Source: Bin87 sp965232895 (GTDB lineage Bacteria > Chloroflexota > Dehalococcoidia > Lucifugimonadales > UBA3495). Taken from it: 64,000 nucleotides of DNA. Below, piece by piece: positions 18,047 to 27,636 of the stretch. The DNA lies in contig OZ247430.1 in NCBI GenBank assembly GCA_965232895.1, positions 1,488,001-1,552,000 on the forward strand, given 5' to 3'. The translations under genes were made by a program, and so were the position numbers. Numbering within the stretch: the stretch's first letter is position 1; every line of letters begins with the position of its first letter. The notes beneath the pieces are model-generated. The model was given only the letters and a program-made list of their open reading frames with translations, was not told where the DNA came from and ran no database searches.

Positions 18047-18529
18047 ATGGATACGAAAATGACTACCATGACAACGCTGAATGATGTTCGCGCCACCCTG
18101 ATTGCTCAAGGCTATCCTGCCGAGCAGGTTGACGCCATGCTCAACCTGGCCGGCCGGATGGTCCTTGAAGGTTCCCTGGCGTCTAAAGATGATCTGGCGG
18201 CACTGCGGGATGAATTCACGGCGTTCAAAATCGACGTCGCTACGCAGTTCGCTGAATTGCGCGCCGAGATGGACGTTAAGTTCGCCGAGATGGACGTCAA
18301 GTTCGCTGAACTGCGCACTGAGATGAACGCCAAGTTCGCCGAGATGGACGTCAAGTTCGCCGAACTGCGCACTGAGATGAACGCCAAGTTCGCCGAACAG
18401 AACGCCGCCGCGGACGAACGCGAGCGCCGCACTATCAAGTGGGTAGTCGGAACGGTGCTTGCCGGTATAGCGGTCAATGTCGCTGTTCTCGGTATCGGCA
18501 TTGGCATTATGGCGCTGCTCCTTCAATAA
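18047..18529 (+). CDS. coiled-coil protein with C-terminal membrane anchor (DUF1640-like)
   Basis: About 160 residues. The N-terminal part contains TLIAQGYPAEQVDAMLNL and a linker, then heptad repeats with the 18-residue unit AEMDVKFAELRTEMNAKF in tandem. One membrane helix follows at the end (WVVGTVLAGIAVNVAVLGIGIGI). It resembles the CCDC90/DUF1640 group of membrane-anchored coiled coils of unclear function. The start could also be the ATG at 18059. It is followed after 20 bases by an amidohydrolase gene. Confidence 0.7.
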   Translation: MDTKMTTMTTLNDVRATLIAQGYPAEQVDAMLNLAGRMVLEGSLASKDDLAALRDEFTAFKIDVATQFAELRAEMDVKFAEMDVKFAELRTEMNAKFAEMDVKFAELRTEMNAKFAEQNAAADERERRTIKWVVGTVLAGIAVNVAVLGIGIGIMALLLQ

Positions 18530-18548
18530 CTGGAGGAGATGTTCTCCC

Positions 18549-19334
18549 ATGACTATCGTCGACACCCACGTGCACATCGGTCGCGACCACTATGAGCCGG
18601 TGGAGATGCTGCTGGCCCAAATGGAGCTGAACGGCGTCGCCAAGACCGTGCTGGTGCAGTCCACCGCCACCCTGGACAACTCCTACGTGCTGGAGTGTAA
18701 GCAGCGCTTCCCCGGACGCTTGGCCGTGGTCTGCCGCGTCGACGTGGACGACCCGGCTGCCCCCGACACCCTGGAAGGGCTGCGGGACGCCGGCGCCGAG
18801 ACGCTGCGCATCCGCAACTTCCACCGCTCTCCGGGGAACGACCCGCTGGCCATCTGGCGCGCCGCGGCCCGCCTGGGGGTGTCCGTCAGCGTCGGCGGTC
18901 CGGCGGAAGGTTTCGCGTCGGCTGAATTCGCCGCTCTGGTTGAGGAACTGCCCAATCTCACCGTTATCATCGAGCACCTGGCCGGCATGGGCATCCACGC
19001 CATCGGCGCGCCGGAGATGCCGCCCGACGACGTGTTCCGGCAGTCGTTGACCCTGGCCCGCTTCCCGAATACGGTGATGAAGATCCACGGCATGGGAGAG
19101 ATCAGCGATCCGCCCTTCCCCTACCGGAACACCCCGCCCTACGTGCGCATGGCCTACGACGCCTTCGGTCCGGACCGCATGATCTGGGGCTCGGACTGGC
19201 CTCGGGTGACCAACCGGGAAGGCTACCGCAACTCCCTGCGCTACACCTGGGAGCAGATGGAACGCTGGTGCCCCGGAGCCGATCTCGAAAAGATATTCGG
19301 TGGTACAGCCCTGGGATTGTGGTCGTTCCCATAA
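18549..19334 (+). CDS. amidohydrolase-2 family metal-dependent hydrolase
   Basis: A 261-residue TIM-barrel hydrolase/decarboxylase. DTHVHIG at residues 5-11 gives the HxH metal ligands, IIEHLAGMG contributes a further His, and IWGSDWPR supplies the conserved Asp. The family includes ACMS decarboxylase, gamma-resorcylate decarboxylase and lactonases; the substrate cannot be told from sequence. GGAGGAG lies upstream of the ATG. It fits the catabolic theme of the LLM and Rieske enzymes nearby. Confidence 0.9.
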   Translation: MTIVDTHVHIGRDHYEPVEMLLAQMELNGVAKTVLVQSTATLDNSYVLECKQRFPGRLAVVCRVDVDDPAAPDTLEGLRDAGAETLRIRNFHRSPGNDPLAIWRAAARLGVSVSVGGPAEGFASAEFAALVEELPNLTVIIEHLAGMGIHAIGAPEMPPDDVFRQSLTLARFPNTVMKIHGMGEISDPPFPYRNTPPYVRMAYDAFGPDRMIWGSDWPRVTNREGYRNSLRYTWEQMERWCPGADLEKIFGGTALGLWSFP

Positions 19335-19459
19335 CCGGTTGGAAATCCGAATATCTGGTTCGCGAATACGGTTGCTGGAATAAAATCCGTTGGCCTATCA
19401 TGTGCGTAAATCTTGTATCGCGACAGGGCGAAATTCAAAGAGACCGGAGGAAACATTTG

Positions 19460-20620
19460 ATGACCAAGACAGTTAAGTACGCCGCAGGAATTCTGCTGCT
19501 GGTAGCCACGGTGGCATTGCTGGCGTGCGGCGGTGAAGAGACCGCCGCGCCGGCTCCCGCCGCTGATCCCACCGCGCCGCCGCCCGCAGCAGCCGCGACC
19601 GAACAGCCCACCACGCCCGCCGCTACTCCCACTGAGGCCATGGCGGCCCCCACCGAGGCTATGGCAATGCAGGCCGGTGATCGCCTCGCCGCCGTCCGCG
19701 AACGCGGCAAGGTCGTCTGCGCCAACAATACCCAGCTGGCCGGATTTGGATACATCGACGCTGACGGCAATACCAAGGGCTTCGACGTTGACCTGTGCCG
19801 CGCGGTAGCCGCCGCGGTCCTGGGCGATGCCGACGCCGTTGAATATCAGCCCACCACCGCTTCCGAGCGCGGTCCCACGATGCAGTCGGGACAGGTTGAC
19901 ATGATGTCCCGCAACACCACCTGGACCTCTTCGCGCGACGCCACCTGGGGCAACTTCGCCCAGACCATGTTCTACGACGGCCAGGGCTTCATGGTCCCCG
20001 CCAGCCTGGGCGTGTCCGGCGCCCTGGAACTGCAGGACGCCAAGGTGTGCGTGCAGCAGGGAACCACCACCGAGCTGAACCTGCAGGACTACAGCAACCA
20101 GAACGGGCTGAACTTTGACATCGTCACCTTCCCCGACGCCACCACCACCAGCGAGGCGTATGAGGCCGGACAGTGCGACGCTCTCACCACCGACCGTTCC
20201 GGACTGGTGGCGACCCGGGTTGGATACGAAAACCCCGACGACCACTCCATCCTGCCGGACACCATTTCCGAGGAGCCCCTGGGCCCGGTAGTGCCCCATG
20301 GCGATGACCAGTGGTATGACGTCGTCAAGACCACCATGGCCATCCTGATCTACGCCGAGGCCTTCGGCGTCACCTCCGACAGCGTTCCGACGGCCGCCAC
20401 CGGCGACACCGCCGTTGACCGCCTGTTCGGACTGGAAGGCAGCTACGGCCAGGAAGACCTGGGACTGAGCGCCACCGCAGCCCAGGACGTGATCCGCCAA
20501 CTGGGCAACTATGGCGAGATGTACGATCGCCACCTGACCCCGCTGGGTGTCACCCGCGAGGGCAGCCGCAACGACCTGTGGATCAACGGCGGAGAGATTT
20601 ACTCGGCGCCGCTGCGCTAA
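19460..20620 (+). CDS. amino-acid ABC transporter substrate-binding lipoprotein (AapJ-like)
   Basis: A 386-residue extracytoplasmic solute-binding protein. The lipobox LLAC places the lipidated Cys at residue 23, followed by an Ala/Pro/Thr-rich spacer to about residue 70. The binding domain starts at DRLAAVRERGKVVCANNT and includes GYIDADGNTKGFDVDLCRAVAAAV, then MMSRNTTWTSSRDATWG. These are hallmarks of the general L-amino-acid binding protein (AapJ/BztA). GGAGG precedes the ATG. It heads a four-gene cluster with two permeases and an ATPase. Confidence 0.93.
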   Translation: MTKTVKYAAGILLLVATVALLACGGEETAAPAPAADPTAPPPAAAATEQPTTPAATPTEAMAAPTEAMAMQAGDRLAAVRERGKVVCANNTQLAGFGYIDADGNTKGFDVDLCRAVAAAVLGDADAVEYQPTTASERGPTMQSGQVDMMSRNTTWTSSRDATWGNFAQTMFYDGQGFMVPASLGVSGALELQDAKVCVQQGTTTELNLQDYSNQNGLNFDIVTFPDATTTSEAYEAGQCDALTTDRSGLVATRVGYENPDDHSILPDTISEEPLGPVVPHGDDQWYDVVKTTMAILIYAEAFGVTSDSVPTAATGDTAVDRLFGLEGSYGQEDLGLSATAAQDVIRQLGNYGEMYDRHLTPLGVTREGSRNDLWINGGEIYSAPLR

Positions 20621-20806
20621 CTCCCGCACTCCACCTGACCTGTCGGACCGGTTCCATAACGACGGGTAGCGAGGGAGGGTTGCACCGGCTTCAGGTCGGT
20701 GGGCCCTCCCTCAAATTCGTTCCGGCTGTGTAGAGAGCAATTGCGGCCGGAATGCGCTAAAATCCCCGCACACGTTACCGCGCCGCGAGCGACTACTGTC
20801 TCAGCC

Positions 20807-22036
20807 ATGACTACACGCCAGATACCACGCATCCTGATCTACCAGGACATCCCGGTATGGCGTCATACCGTGATCATCCAGTGGACGGCGCAGGTGGTAT
20901 CCGCCATTGTCGTGGTGGCCCTGGTCATCTGGTTCTTCGCGAACATCGCCAGCGCGATCCAGGACCGGAACATCTCGTACACCTTCACGTTCCTGTCCCG
21001 CGAGTACCAGACCCCGATCAGCGATTTTTTCATCCCTTACCAGTCCTCGGACTCCTTCCTGTATGCCCTGTGGGTAGCCATCACCAACACGCTGGTGGTG
21101 GCCATATCAGGAGTGATCCTGGCGACGCTGCTGGGCATCTTCGTAGGTGTATCCCGGCTTTCCCCGAATTGGATTGTCGCCAAGCTGGCGCTGGTGTACA
21201 TCGAGTTCTTCCGCAACGTGCCCCTGCTGGTGCAGCTCTATTTCTGGCTCTACATAGTCCAGGCGTTGCCGTCGGTGCGTGACCCCGAGGGGCGCGAGGC
21301 CGGCGCGATCATCGAGGGGGGCTTGTACATCTACAACGACGGCTTCTCGCTTCCGTGGCCGTCGGCGAGCGACTGGACCGTGGCCCTGGTGTGGCTGGCG
21401 CTGGCCGCCGCCGCCATCGCGCTGGGCGTGTATGCGCACAAGTATCTGCTCCGGCAGGAGATCCAAACCGGGCAACCACGATACCCGGTGCTCATCGGCT
21501 GTGCCGTCACCTTCGTCATCGCCGCCGTGGCCTGGGTAGCCATGAGCTTCATCGCCGGCGACTCGCCCTTTGGGATCTCCTCACCGGAACCCCAGGGGCG
21601 GTTCGGACGCATCGACGGCGGCCTCACCGCCAAATCGGGACTGGTGGCGCTGCTGATTGGTCTCGTGATCTACACGTCATCCTTCATTGCGGAAATCGTC
21701 CGCGCCGGCATACAGTCCGTGGGACGGGGCCAGACCGAAGCCGCCAGAGCGCTGGGGCTGAGCCCGCTGGACACGCTCCGGCAGGTGACGTTCCCCCAGG
21801 CGCTGCGGGTCATCATCCCTCCGCTGATCAGCCAGTTCCTCAACCTCACCAAGAACAGCAGCCTGGGCGGCGCCATCGGCTACGCCGAGCTTACCAGCGT
21901 GGCCGTCACCATGACGCAAACGGCGCCGGCTCTGCCCATCTTCATGCTGGTGATGGCCTCCTACCTGGCGATGAGCCTCACCTGGTCGCTGATCGGCAAC
22001 CTGTACAACCGCCACATCAGGTTCGTAGGAGCCTAG
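20807..22036 (+). CDS. amino-acid ABC transporter permease (AapQ-like)
   Basis: A 409-residue inner-membrane permease. The conserved HisM-type region reads ITNTLVVAISGVILATLLGIFVGVSRLS, with YIEFFRNVPLLVQLYFW. A long inserted region with extra helices distinguishes AapQ from ordinary HisQ proteins. The EAA cytoplasmic loop is GRGQTEAARALGLSPLDTLRQV. The ATG at 20807 (MTTRQIPRIL) is preferred over an upstream in-frame start. It lies 24 bases before the second permease. Confidence 0.92.
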   Translation: MTTRQIPRILIYQDIPVWRHTVIIQWTAQVVSAIVVVALVIWFFANIASAIQDRNISYTFTFLSREYQTPISDFFIPYQSSDSFLYALWVAITNTLVVAISGVILATLLGIFVGVSRLSPNWIVAKLALVYIEFFRNVPLLVQLYFWLYIVQALPSVRDPEGREAGAIIEGGLYIYNDGFSLPWPSASDWTVALVWLALAAAAIALGVYAHKYLLRQEIQTGQPRYPVLIGCAVTFVIAAVAWVAMSFIAGDSPFGISSPEPQGRFGRIDGGLTAKSGLVALLIGLVIYTSSFIAEIVRAGIQSVGRGQTEAARALGLSPLDTLRQVTFPQALRVIIPPLISQFLNLTKNSSLGGAIGYAELTSVAVTMTQTAPALPIFMLVMASYLAMSLTWSLIGNLYNRHIRFVGA

Positions 22037-22060
22037 CCAGAATCGAGGCGCGAACCCACC

Positions 22061-23311
22061 ATGACTTCCGGCAACGACGCATCACCCGCCACCGCGCTGC
22101 GCCCGCCTCGAACCGAGGTTGGCGTGACGGGCTGGCTGAGCGCGAACCTGTTCAGCAGCCCCTTCAACAGCGTGCTGTCGGTGGGCACCGGCGTGCTGAT
22201 CGCGCTCGCGCTGTGGTACGGCCTCAAGTGGGTATTCGTGGATGCGGAATGGGAGGTGATCGTCCAGCTGGGCGGCCGCTTCATCATTGGGCAGTACAAC
22301 AACGAACTGGCATGTCCGGGTCAGAACTGCTTCTGGCGGCCCCAGGTTGCGGTGCTGCTGGCAACACTGCTGCTGGGCATGGCCTGGGGCATGGCGGGAG
22401 CCGGAACCGCCCGGCGCATCGCGATCATAGTGGCGGTGGCCCTGGCCCTGTGCGCGTTCATCCCCTACGGGCTGGACACCATGGGGATCGACGTTCGGCT
22501 CCTGCTGCTGGCCAACGTTCCGGCGGCGCTGCTCGGATGGGCGCTGTCCCGCTACACCCGGCTGGGCACCGGCACGTGGATCGCCATCCTGGCAGTGCTG
22601 TTCTTTGTGCTTTCGCTGGCGCTGATCCGGGGGGTGCCGGGCGTGCCGGGCCTGGTCCCCATTTCCGTCAACAACTGGGGCGGGCTGATGCTCAACCTGA
22701 TACTGGCGATCGGCGGCATCACCCTCAGCCTCCCCATCGGTATCGCCCTGGCGCTGGGGCGACGCAGTCAACTGCCCGTGGTCAAGACGCTATGCGTGGT
22801 GTTTATCGAGGTGTTCCGCGGGGTGCCGCTGATCACGCTGCTGTTCATGTCCCGGCACCTGGTGCCGCTGGCGTTTCCGGAGGACTTCCCGCAGAACGCG
22901 CTGCTGAACGCCGGCATCGTGATCACCCTGTTCAGCTCGGCGTACATGGCCGAGAACATCCGGGGCGGACTGCAGGCCCTGCATCCGGGGCAGGCGGAGG
23001 CGGCGCGAGCATTGGGACTGCCCGGATGGCAGACGACCCTCCTGATCTCGCTGCCCCAGGCCGTCCGCAACGTGATACCGGCCATCGTGGGTCAATTCAT
23101 CGGGCTCTTCAAGGACACCAGCCTGGTGTACATCATCGGGATGCTGGACATACTCCGCATCGGCCTTGACTTCGTGAACGGCAACATCGAATTCCGTGAC
23201 AACAAGGGTGAAGTCATCATCTTCGTCGCCCTGGTGTTCTGGATTTTCTGCTACGGTATGTCCTACGTCAGCCGCCGTATCGAGCGTCACCTGGGGGTGG
23301 GAGAGCGGTAG
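22061..23311 (+). CDS. amino-acid ABC transporter permease (AapM-like)
   Basis: A 416-residue membrane protein and the heterodimer partner of the preceding permease. The EAA loop is HPGQAEAARALGLPGWQTTL, preceded by VVFIEVFRGVPLITLLFM. The N-terminal third contains additional hydrophobic helices typical of AapM. It is followed by a 198-bp gap before the ATPase gene. Confidence 0.92.
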   Translation: MTSGNDASPATALRPPRTEVGVTGWLSANLFSSPFNSVLSVGTGVLIALALWYGLKWVFVDAEWEVIVQLGGRFIIGQYNNELACPGQNCFWRPQVAVLLATLLLGMAWGMAGAGTARRIAIIVAVALALCAFIPYGLDTMGIDVRLLLLANVPAALLGWALSRYTRLGTGTWIAILAVLFFVLSLALIRGVPGVPGLVPISVNNWGGLMLNLILAIGGITLSLPIGIALALGRRSQLPVVKTLCVVFIEVFRGVPLITLLFMSRHLVPLAFPEDFPQNALLNAGIVITLFSSAYMAENIRGGLQALHPGQAEAARALGLPGWQTTLLISLPQAVRNVIPAIVGQFIGLFKDTSLVYIIGMLDILRIGLDFVNGNIEFRDNKGEVIIFVALVFWIFCYGMSYVSRRIERHLGVGER

Positions 23312-23509
23312 CGGATCCCGCGCTGGAAATGCACTCTGCTAGAATGACGGAACAGTAGGTCTTATGGCGTCGCGATTGAAACGTCTGCACCGCCGGCTGG
23401 CATCGCTCACGGTTACAGCGGCGCTGTCTGCGCCAACGCGGACACTCCCCCGTCGCTCGCGTCGTCCTCACAGTAACCGCCAGTAACGCCCACCGCATCG
23501 GAGCGCGCC

Positions 23510-24274
23510 ATGACTATGACCAGCAACGGAACCACCGACGCCGTCGAAGACATCATCGTCTGCCGTGACGTACACAAGTGGTACGGCAACTTCCACGCAT
23601 TGAAGGGGGTTACTACCACCGTCCAGAAGGGTGAGGTGGTGGTAATCATCGGGCCGTCCGGCTCGGGCAAGTCCACCTTCATCCGCACCATCAACCGCCT
23701 GGAGCAGCACCAGCGCGGCGACATCGTTGTCGATGGCATTGAGTTGACCAACGACATCCGCAACATCGACGCCATTCGCCGCGACGTGGGCATGGTCTTT
23801 CAGTCCTTCAACCTGTTCCCCCACCTGACGGTCCAGCGCAACATCACCCTGGCGCCCACCAAGGTCCGCAAGATGCCGGCCCACGAGGCCGACAGCGTTG
23901 CCATGGAACTCCTGGAGCGGGTCGGCATTCCCGAGCAGGCGGACAAGTATCCCGCGCAACTGTCGGGCGGCCAGCAGCAGCGCGTCGCCATCGCCCGGGC
24001 CCTGGCCATGCAGCCCAACATCATGCTCTTCGACGAGCCCACGTCGGCCCTCGACCCCGAGATGATCAAGGAAGTGCTGGAAGTCATGCGGGAACTGGCC
24101 GAGTCGCAGATGACGATCCTGGCCGTTTCCCATGAGCTTGGCTTCGCTCGCGAAGTGGCCGACCGCATCGTGATGTTCGACGAAGGCCAGATCGTCGAGG
24201 ACCAGGCTCCGGACGAGTTCTTCAACAACCCGCGCCACGAACGGGTGAAGCACTTCCTGTCGCAGATTTTGTAA
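23510..24274 (+). CDS. amino-acid ABC transporter ATP-binding protein (AapP/GlnQ-like)
   Basis: A 254-residue ATPase with Walker A GPSGSGKST, Q-loop VFQSFNLFPHLTV, signature LSGGQQQR, Walker B IMLFDEPTSALD and the switch His in LAVSHELGFA. It powers uptake of polar amino acids by the two upstream permeases. The 198-bp gap before it may hold its own promoter or internal processing sites. Confidence 0.95.
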   Translation: MTMTSNGTTDAVEDIIVCRDVHKWYGNFHALKGVTTTVQKGEVVVIIGPSGSGKSTFIRTINRLEQHQRGDIVVDGIELTNDIRNIDAIRRDVGMVFQSFNLFPHLTVQRNITLAPTKVRKMPAHEADSVAMELLERVGIPEQADKYPAQLSGGQQQRVAIARALAMQPNIMLFDEPTSALDPEMIKEVLEVMRELAESQMTILAVSHELGFAREVADRIVMFDEGQIVEDQAPDEFFNNPRHERVKHFLSQIL

Positions 24275-24282
24275 CCGCTTGC

Positions 24283-24310
24283 CGTCATTCCGGCGAAAGC
24301 CGGAATCCAG
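24283..24310. repeat. short palindromic repeat of the CGTCATTCC family
   Basis: CGTCATTCCGGCGAAAGC followed by CGGAATCCAG forms a compact hairpin just after the ABC ATPase gene. Related sequences occur at 28862-28896, 47776-47803, inside the element at 7090-7242 and inside 52404-52547. It may also help terminate transcription here. Confidence 0.6.
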
Positions 24311-24375
24311 GGCTCTCCGGCTGCCATTGCGGTCGAGATACGAGAATGATGGACCAGTGACAGGACAGCGAAGAG

Positions 24376-24570
24376 ATGGCGTTAGCGAGGAAATTCGGGC
24401 GTTGGATCTGGGCCGGCGGCAGCGCCGAATCTCATTGGGCGCGCCAGCGGCGGCTGCCTTTCTGGGAACATCCGTGGTTCACGCGCATTTACCGCATCGC
24501 CTTCGTCACCGGTTGGGTTGCCGTTTTCGCGTTCTTCCTGATCTGGAACCTAGTGTGGGCCACGCCGTAG
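24376..24570 (+). CDS. small hypothetical membrane protein
   Basis: A 64-residue ORF with one membrane helix near the C-terminus (IAFVTGWVAVFAFFLIWNLVW) after a basic, Trp-rich N-terminus. No family is recognised. It follows the amino-acid transporter operon and could be its last gene or a stand-alone small membrane protein. Confidence 0.45.
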   Translation: MALARKFGRWIWAGGSAESHWARQRRLPFWEHPWFTRIYRIAFVTGWVAVFAFFLIWNLVWATP

Positions 24571-24622
24571 ACTTGCGGCGTTGTTGGATCACCTTGCCTT
24601 CTCGGGTAACTTGGAAACTAGT

Positions 24623-24985
24623 TCAGTTCGCGCCGATGATAACCGCGCATATGGCGGTGATGGTGGAAGCAATCGCTACGGCCGTCGGGATTACCCACCG
24701 CGCGTTGTCTAACAGCCACTGACGCCACGCCGGGCGTTGCAATCGGTCCCGGAACTCCTGGCCTTTTGCAGTTATGACATAGCGCTTTTCCTCAACCTCG
24801 AACAGATAGCCTTCCGCCGCCATTGCGCGGAATATCAGGTTAGTACGCTCATCTTCCGGCGGAGGGCTGTAAGCCTCTCCGGGGACGCATTGCCGCAGGA
24901 TGTACAGTTGCGCATCTTGGTACGCCCGGTCCGCTCCCCTGATGGCGCGACGATCTCGAAGCGGCTCCGGTAAGCGAATGGTCAT
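24623..24985 (-). CDS. hypothetical winged-helix-like protein with C-terminal membrane helix
   Basis: A 120-residue protein. Residues 45-80 (TNLIFRAMAAEGYLFEVEEKRYVITAKGQEFRDRL) look like a small winged-helix domain. The C-terminus is a single hydrophobic helix (WVIPTAVAIASTITAICAVIIGA). It is the last of three minus-strand genes downstream of the methyltransferase-HNH gene. Function is unknown. Confidence 0.6.
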   Translation of the reverse strand: MTIRLPEPLRDRRAIRGADRAYQDAQLYILRQCVPGEAYSPPPEDERTNLIFRAMAAEGYLFEVEEKRYVITAKGQEFRDRLQRPAWRQWLLDNARWVIPTAVAIASTITAICAVIIGAN

Positions 24986-25033
24986 CGGGGGCTTTCGGGC
25001 CGGTTAATGACACGAACAGAATGACGCTCTCTA

Positions 25034-25492
25034 CTATTTACCGGGATAACAGTCTGCCCGATTCATCACCACGCTTTGGCCGTCCACAGCGCTGGCTTCC
25101 AGGGCAAGGCAAGCCGCAGATGTCTCTGATAGAGTCCATTCGACGCGGAAGTTATGCGTCTCTGCACTGTCCGACGGGATGCGTCGCAGTGCAAAGCCCC
25201 AGTGGCCGATGTCAGCGTCATGGGCCAATCCCTCCGCCCGGTCCGCCGCATAGGGACAAAGCGGCACTGGGTCAGTACCGTCTGCCCGGTTGCTGTGGCC
25301 ACGGTAAGAGGCCAGGGTATTCGCATTATCCGTGAGTTTGAACTCGACGAGATATTGCTGGCCACCGCTTTCGGTGGATTGGCAAGTCAGGATAGCCACC
25401 GCGTCGCCCTTTTCAATCCTGCGGCTCAGCTCATTGCCTAACGCGCTGGGTACAACATCGCGCAAGGCGTCCGGCAGTTTGATGATTGGCAT
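25034..25492 (-). CDS. hypothetical protein downstream of the methyltransferase-HNH gene
   Basis: A 152-residue protein starting MPIIKLPDALRDVVPSALGN. No domain is recognised. It contains mixed alpha/beta-like segments and four cysteines. It sits 121 bases downstream of the methyltransferase-HNH gene on the same strand, so a role in the same module is possible but unproven. Confidence 0.55.
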   Translation of the reverse strand: MPIIKLPDALRDVVPSALGNELSRRIEKGDAVAILTCQSTESGGQQYLVEFKLTDNANTLASYRGHSNRADGTDPVPLCPYAADRAEGLAHDADIGHWGFALRRIPSDSAETHNFRVEWTLSETSAACLALEASAVDGQSVVMNRADCYPGK

Positions 25493-25613
25493 TTCCGCCC
25501 CCTATTGACCCTCGGTCCCTACCGGCAGTTGTATCTCAGACCACTACTTCGCCGTCTCCCGCCCCGCTTGCGCTTCGCCACGCAGCTTATGTCAGGCGTT
25601 AGCATAGGTATTG

Positions 25614-27545
25614 TCAGATCAGGCTTGGAAAGGGTGGACCTGACGAATCTGCGATCCGTTCCGTCCATTCCGATTGTAACCCATACCTCGCCGTGTGTAT
25701 CGCTATCTGCTCCGCCGCGAATTGCGTCGCCGCATACAGGTCAACCAGGTCGCTTACCTTTTCCACGTACAGCAGGCCGTTCATAGCGTTGTGGTTGCGC
25801 AGCTCTTCCAGCGTCATCTGATTGCGCTTGATGCCGTTGCAGGTGCGATGCAACAGCGCCAGGTTGTAGAGTTCGTCGTTGCCCTGGGTTCCTTGCGTCG
25901 CCCGACGCGCCCTGATGTGGTCTACCTCCAGCAGCGTCTCGTCCAGGCTGCCGTTGGGCCGGCGGGGTTCGTAGCCGCAGCCCCAGCAGACCGGCCCGAA
26001 TTGGTCCATCAGCAGCCGCTTGGCGTCATCCTTCGGGATGCGCCCCGACCAGCTCGATGACTGCGTACTCTGCCTGGCCCCGCGCCTTGGTTGCCGCAGG
26101 TTGTGATGCGGCGCCGGGTCAACGTCGTCCCGCTCTGGCAACTCGTTGGGGCCAATGGTGCGGCCCGACGTCCATTGCTGCGGCTCCTGAAATCCCCAGT
26201 CTTTTCTCACCGACGCCAGGGCGTCTTTGGTGGCGTCGGTCATGCCCTCCAGGGCGATGCCGTTCAGATAAAACCGCCGTTTCAGCATCGTCCACGCCCG
26301 GTAGGCTATGTCGCAGGCAATCCACTGGCGGTCCAGCCGTTCCGCGGCAATCGCCGTCGTCGCGCAGCCGGCGAATATGTCCAGCACCACGTCGCCCTCG
26401 TTGCTGCTGGCCCTGATGATGCGCTCGTAGAGTTCCAGCGGCTTTTGCGTTGAATAGCCAGAGTATTCCCCGCTACTGGTACTATAGTTTGTGAATCCGA
26501 TGGGATCGAGGACTAAGTTTTGCGGAGGGTTGCCGGTGTCAGCCTCAGCGTACCTTTTCAGGCCGGGCCATACTCCCCTGTTGGGGTGGTGAATCAGTCC
26601 GTGCGCGTCGAGAGCGTCAAGTCGATTGTGGACACCTTCAATCCGCAGGTATCCAGGTATGATGTTGGTATCAATCCACTGAGCATAACTGCTATCTCTC
26701 GGCAGCGCCCAGTGCCTGCCTCTGGCGTCCACGTCGTAATCTCGCCACGCTTGACCCGATTCCCCTTCCCTCGTGCCGGCGCCGGTCAAGTCCGCTGCCC
26801 GGTACGCGCCGCGTTGATCGCGAGATGGGTACGCCGTGGCTAATTCTTCCGCCGTTTTGGGCTCGGATATGGCGACACCATTCCATGTGAATCTTGGGCC
26901 ATTGACGTAGTAAAGCAATGTGTCGGTTATGTTCCCATAGCGACGCGCATCATTGTGAGCTATGGCCCGTCGCCATGTGATTTGGCTTCTGCAATTGCCG
27001 GCCCCAAACACAGCGTCCATCAGCATTCGCAGATAACTGTTGGCGTGGTCGTCGCAGTGGACGTAGATGCTGCCCGTTGGCTTCAGTACCCGGCGGCATT
27101 CCAGCAGCCGCGCCGCCATGAACGCGATGTAAGCGGCCTCGTTTTCCGAGGCGCACGCCTCCACGGCCTGGATTACCGCGAACACCTCGGGGTAGTCGTC
27201 CTCAATGCTCATCTTCCAGGCCGGATGCACGTCCTCGTCCCATCTCCAGATGTCGTGGACGCGGGTCAGGCCCTGGCCCTCGTTGTGCTCGACGCCGTGG
27301 GCTTTGGCCAGGGCGATTTCCTCGGCGTACTCAGCGTTGCTGATGGGCGGGCGAGGGTTGCCGGTAAAGGTTTCGTTGGCCGCAAAGGGTGGGTCAATGG
27401 CAATCAGGTCGATGCACCCGTTGTTCAACCGGCGCAGGAACGTCAGGTTGTCCATAATCGCCAGCGTCCGGTTCGCCACGTTGAGATTGCCCACAGGGGT
27501 TGCTCCCGGTTTCAATGCAGTTTTCAGGTAAAGCCATCCTATCAC
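25614..27545 (-). CDS. DNA methyltransferase (N4/N6) fused to an HNH endonuclease domain
   Basis: A 643-residue fusion. Motif IV DPPF (residues 51-54) precedes motif I DIFAGCATT (389-397), the beta-class order seen in type III Mod-like enzymes. The SAM-binding loop has Cys-Ala where Ser-Gly is usual. YSTQKPLELYERIIRASS just before motif I is the expected motif X. Residues 520-573 form an HNH nuclease: zinc ligands Cys520/Cys523 with HxxxC near 566-569, catalytic EVDH at 540-543 and Asn561. A single chain that both modifies and potentially cuts DNA suggests a compact restriction-modification enzyme. No separate restriction gene is adjacent. The start could also be the later ATG at residue 31. 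Confidence 0.88.
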   Translation of the reverse strand: MIGWLYLKTALKPGATPVGNLNVANRTLAIMDNLTFLRRLNNGCIDLIAIDPPFAANETFTGNPRPPISNAEYAEEIALAKAHGVEHNEGQGLTRVHDIWRWDEDVHPAWKMSIEDDYPEVFAVIQAVEACASENEAAYIAFMAARLLECRRVLKPTGSIYVHCDDHANSYLRMLMDAVFGAGNCRSQITWRRAIAHNDARRYGNITDTLLYYVNGPRFTWNGVAISEPKTAEELATAYPSRDQRGAYRAADLTGAGTREGESGQAWRDYDVDARGRHWALPRDSSYAQWIDTNIIPGYLRIEGVHNRLDALDAHGLIHHPNRGVWPGLKRYAEADTGNPPQNLVLDPIGFTNYSTSSGEYSGYSTQKPLELYERIIRASSNEGDVVLDIFAGCATTAIAAERLDRQWIACDIAYRAWTMLKRRFYLNGIALEGMTDATKDALASVRKDWGFQEPQQWTSGRTIGPNELPERDDVDPAPHHNLRQPRRGARQSTQSSSWSGRIPKDDAKRLLMDQFGPVCWGCGYEPRRPNGSLDETLLEVDHIRARRATQGTQGNDELYNLALLHRTCNGIKRNQMTLEELRNHNAMNGLLYVEKVSDLVDLYAATQFAAEQIAIHTARYGLQSEWTERIADSSGPPFPSLI

Positions 27546-27636
27546 GTTAGGACATCCTTTCTGGTATAGCGCTCGTCACCAAATTCCCAACCTTCACGGG
27601 TAATCCTCACCCGTACCCGGTTTGCGGCGGGGTAAC

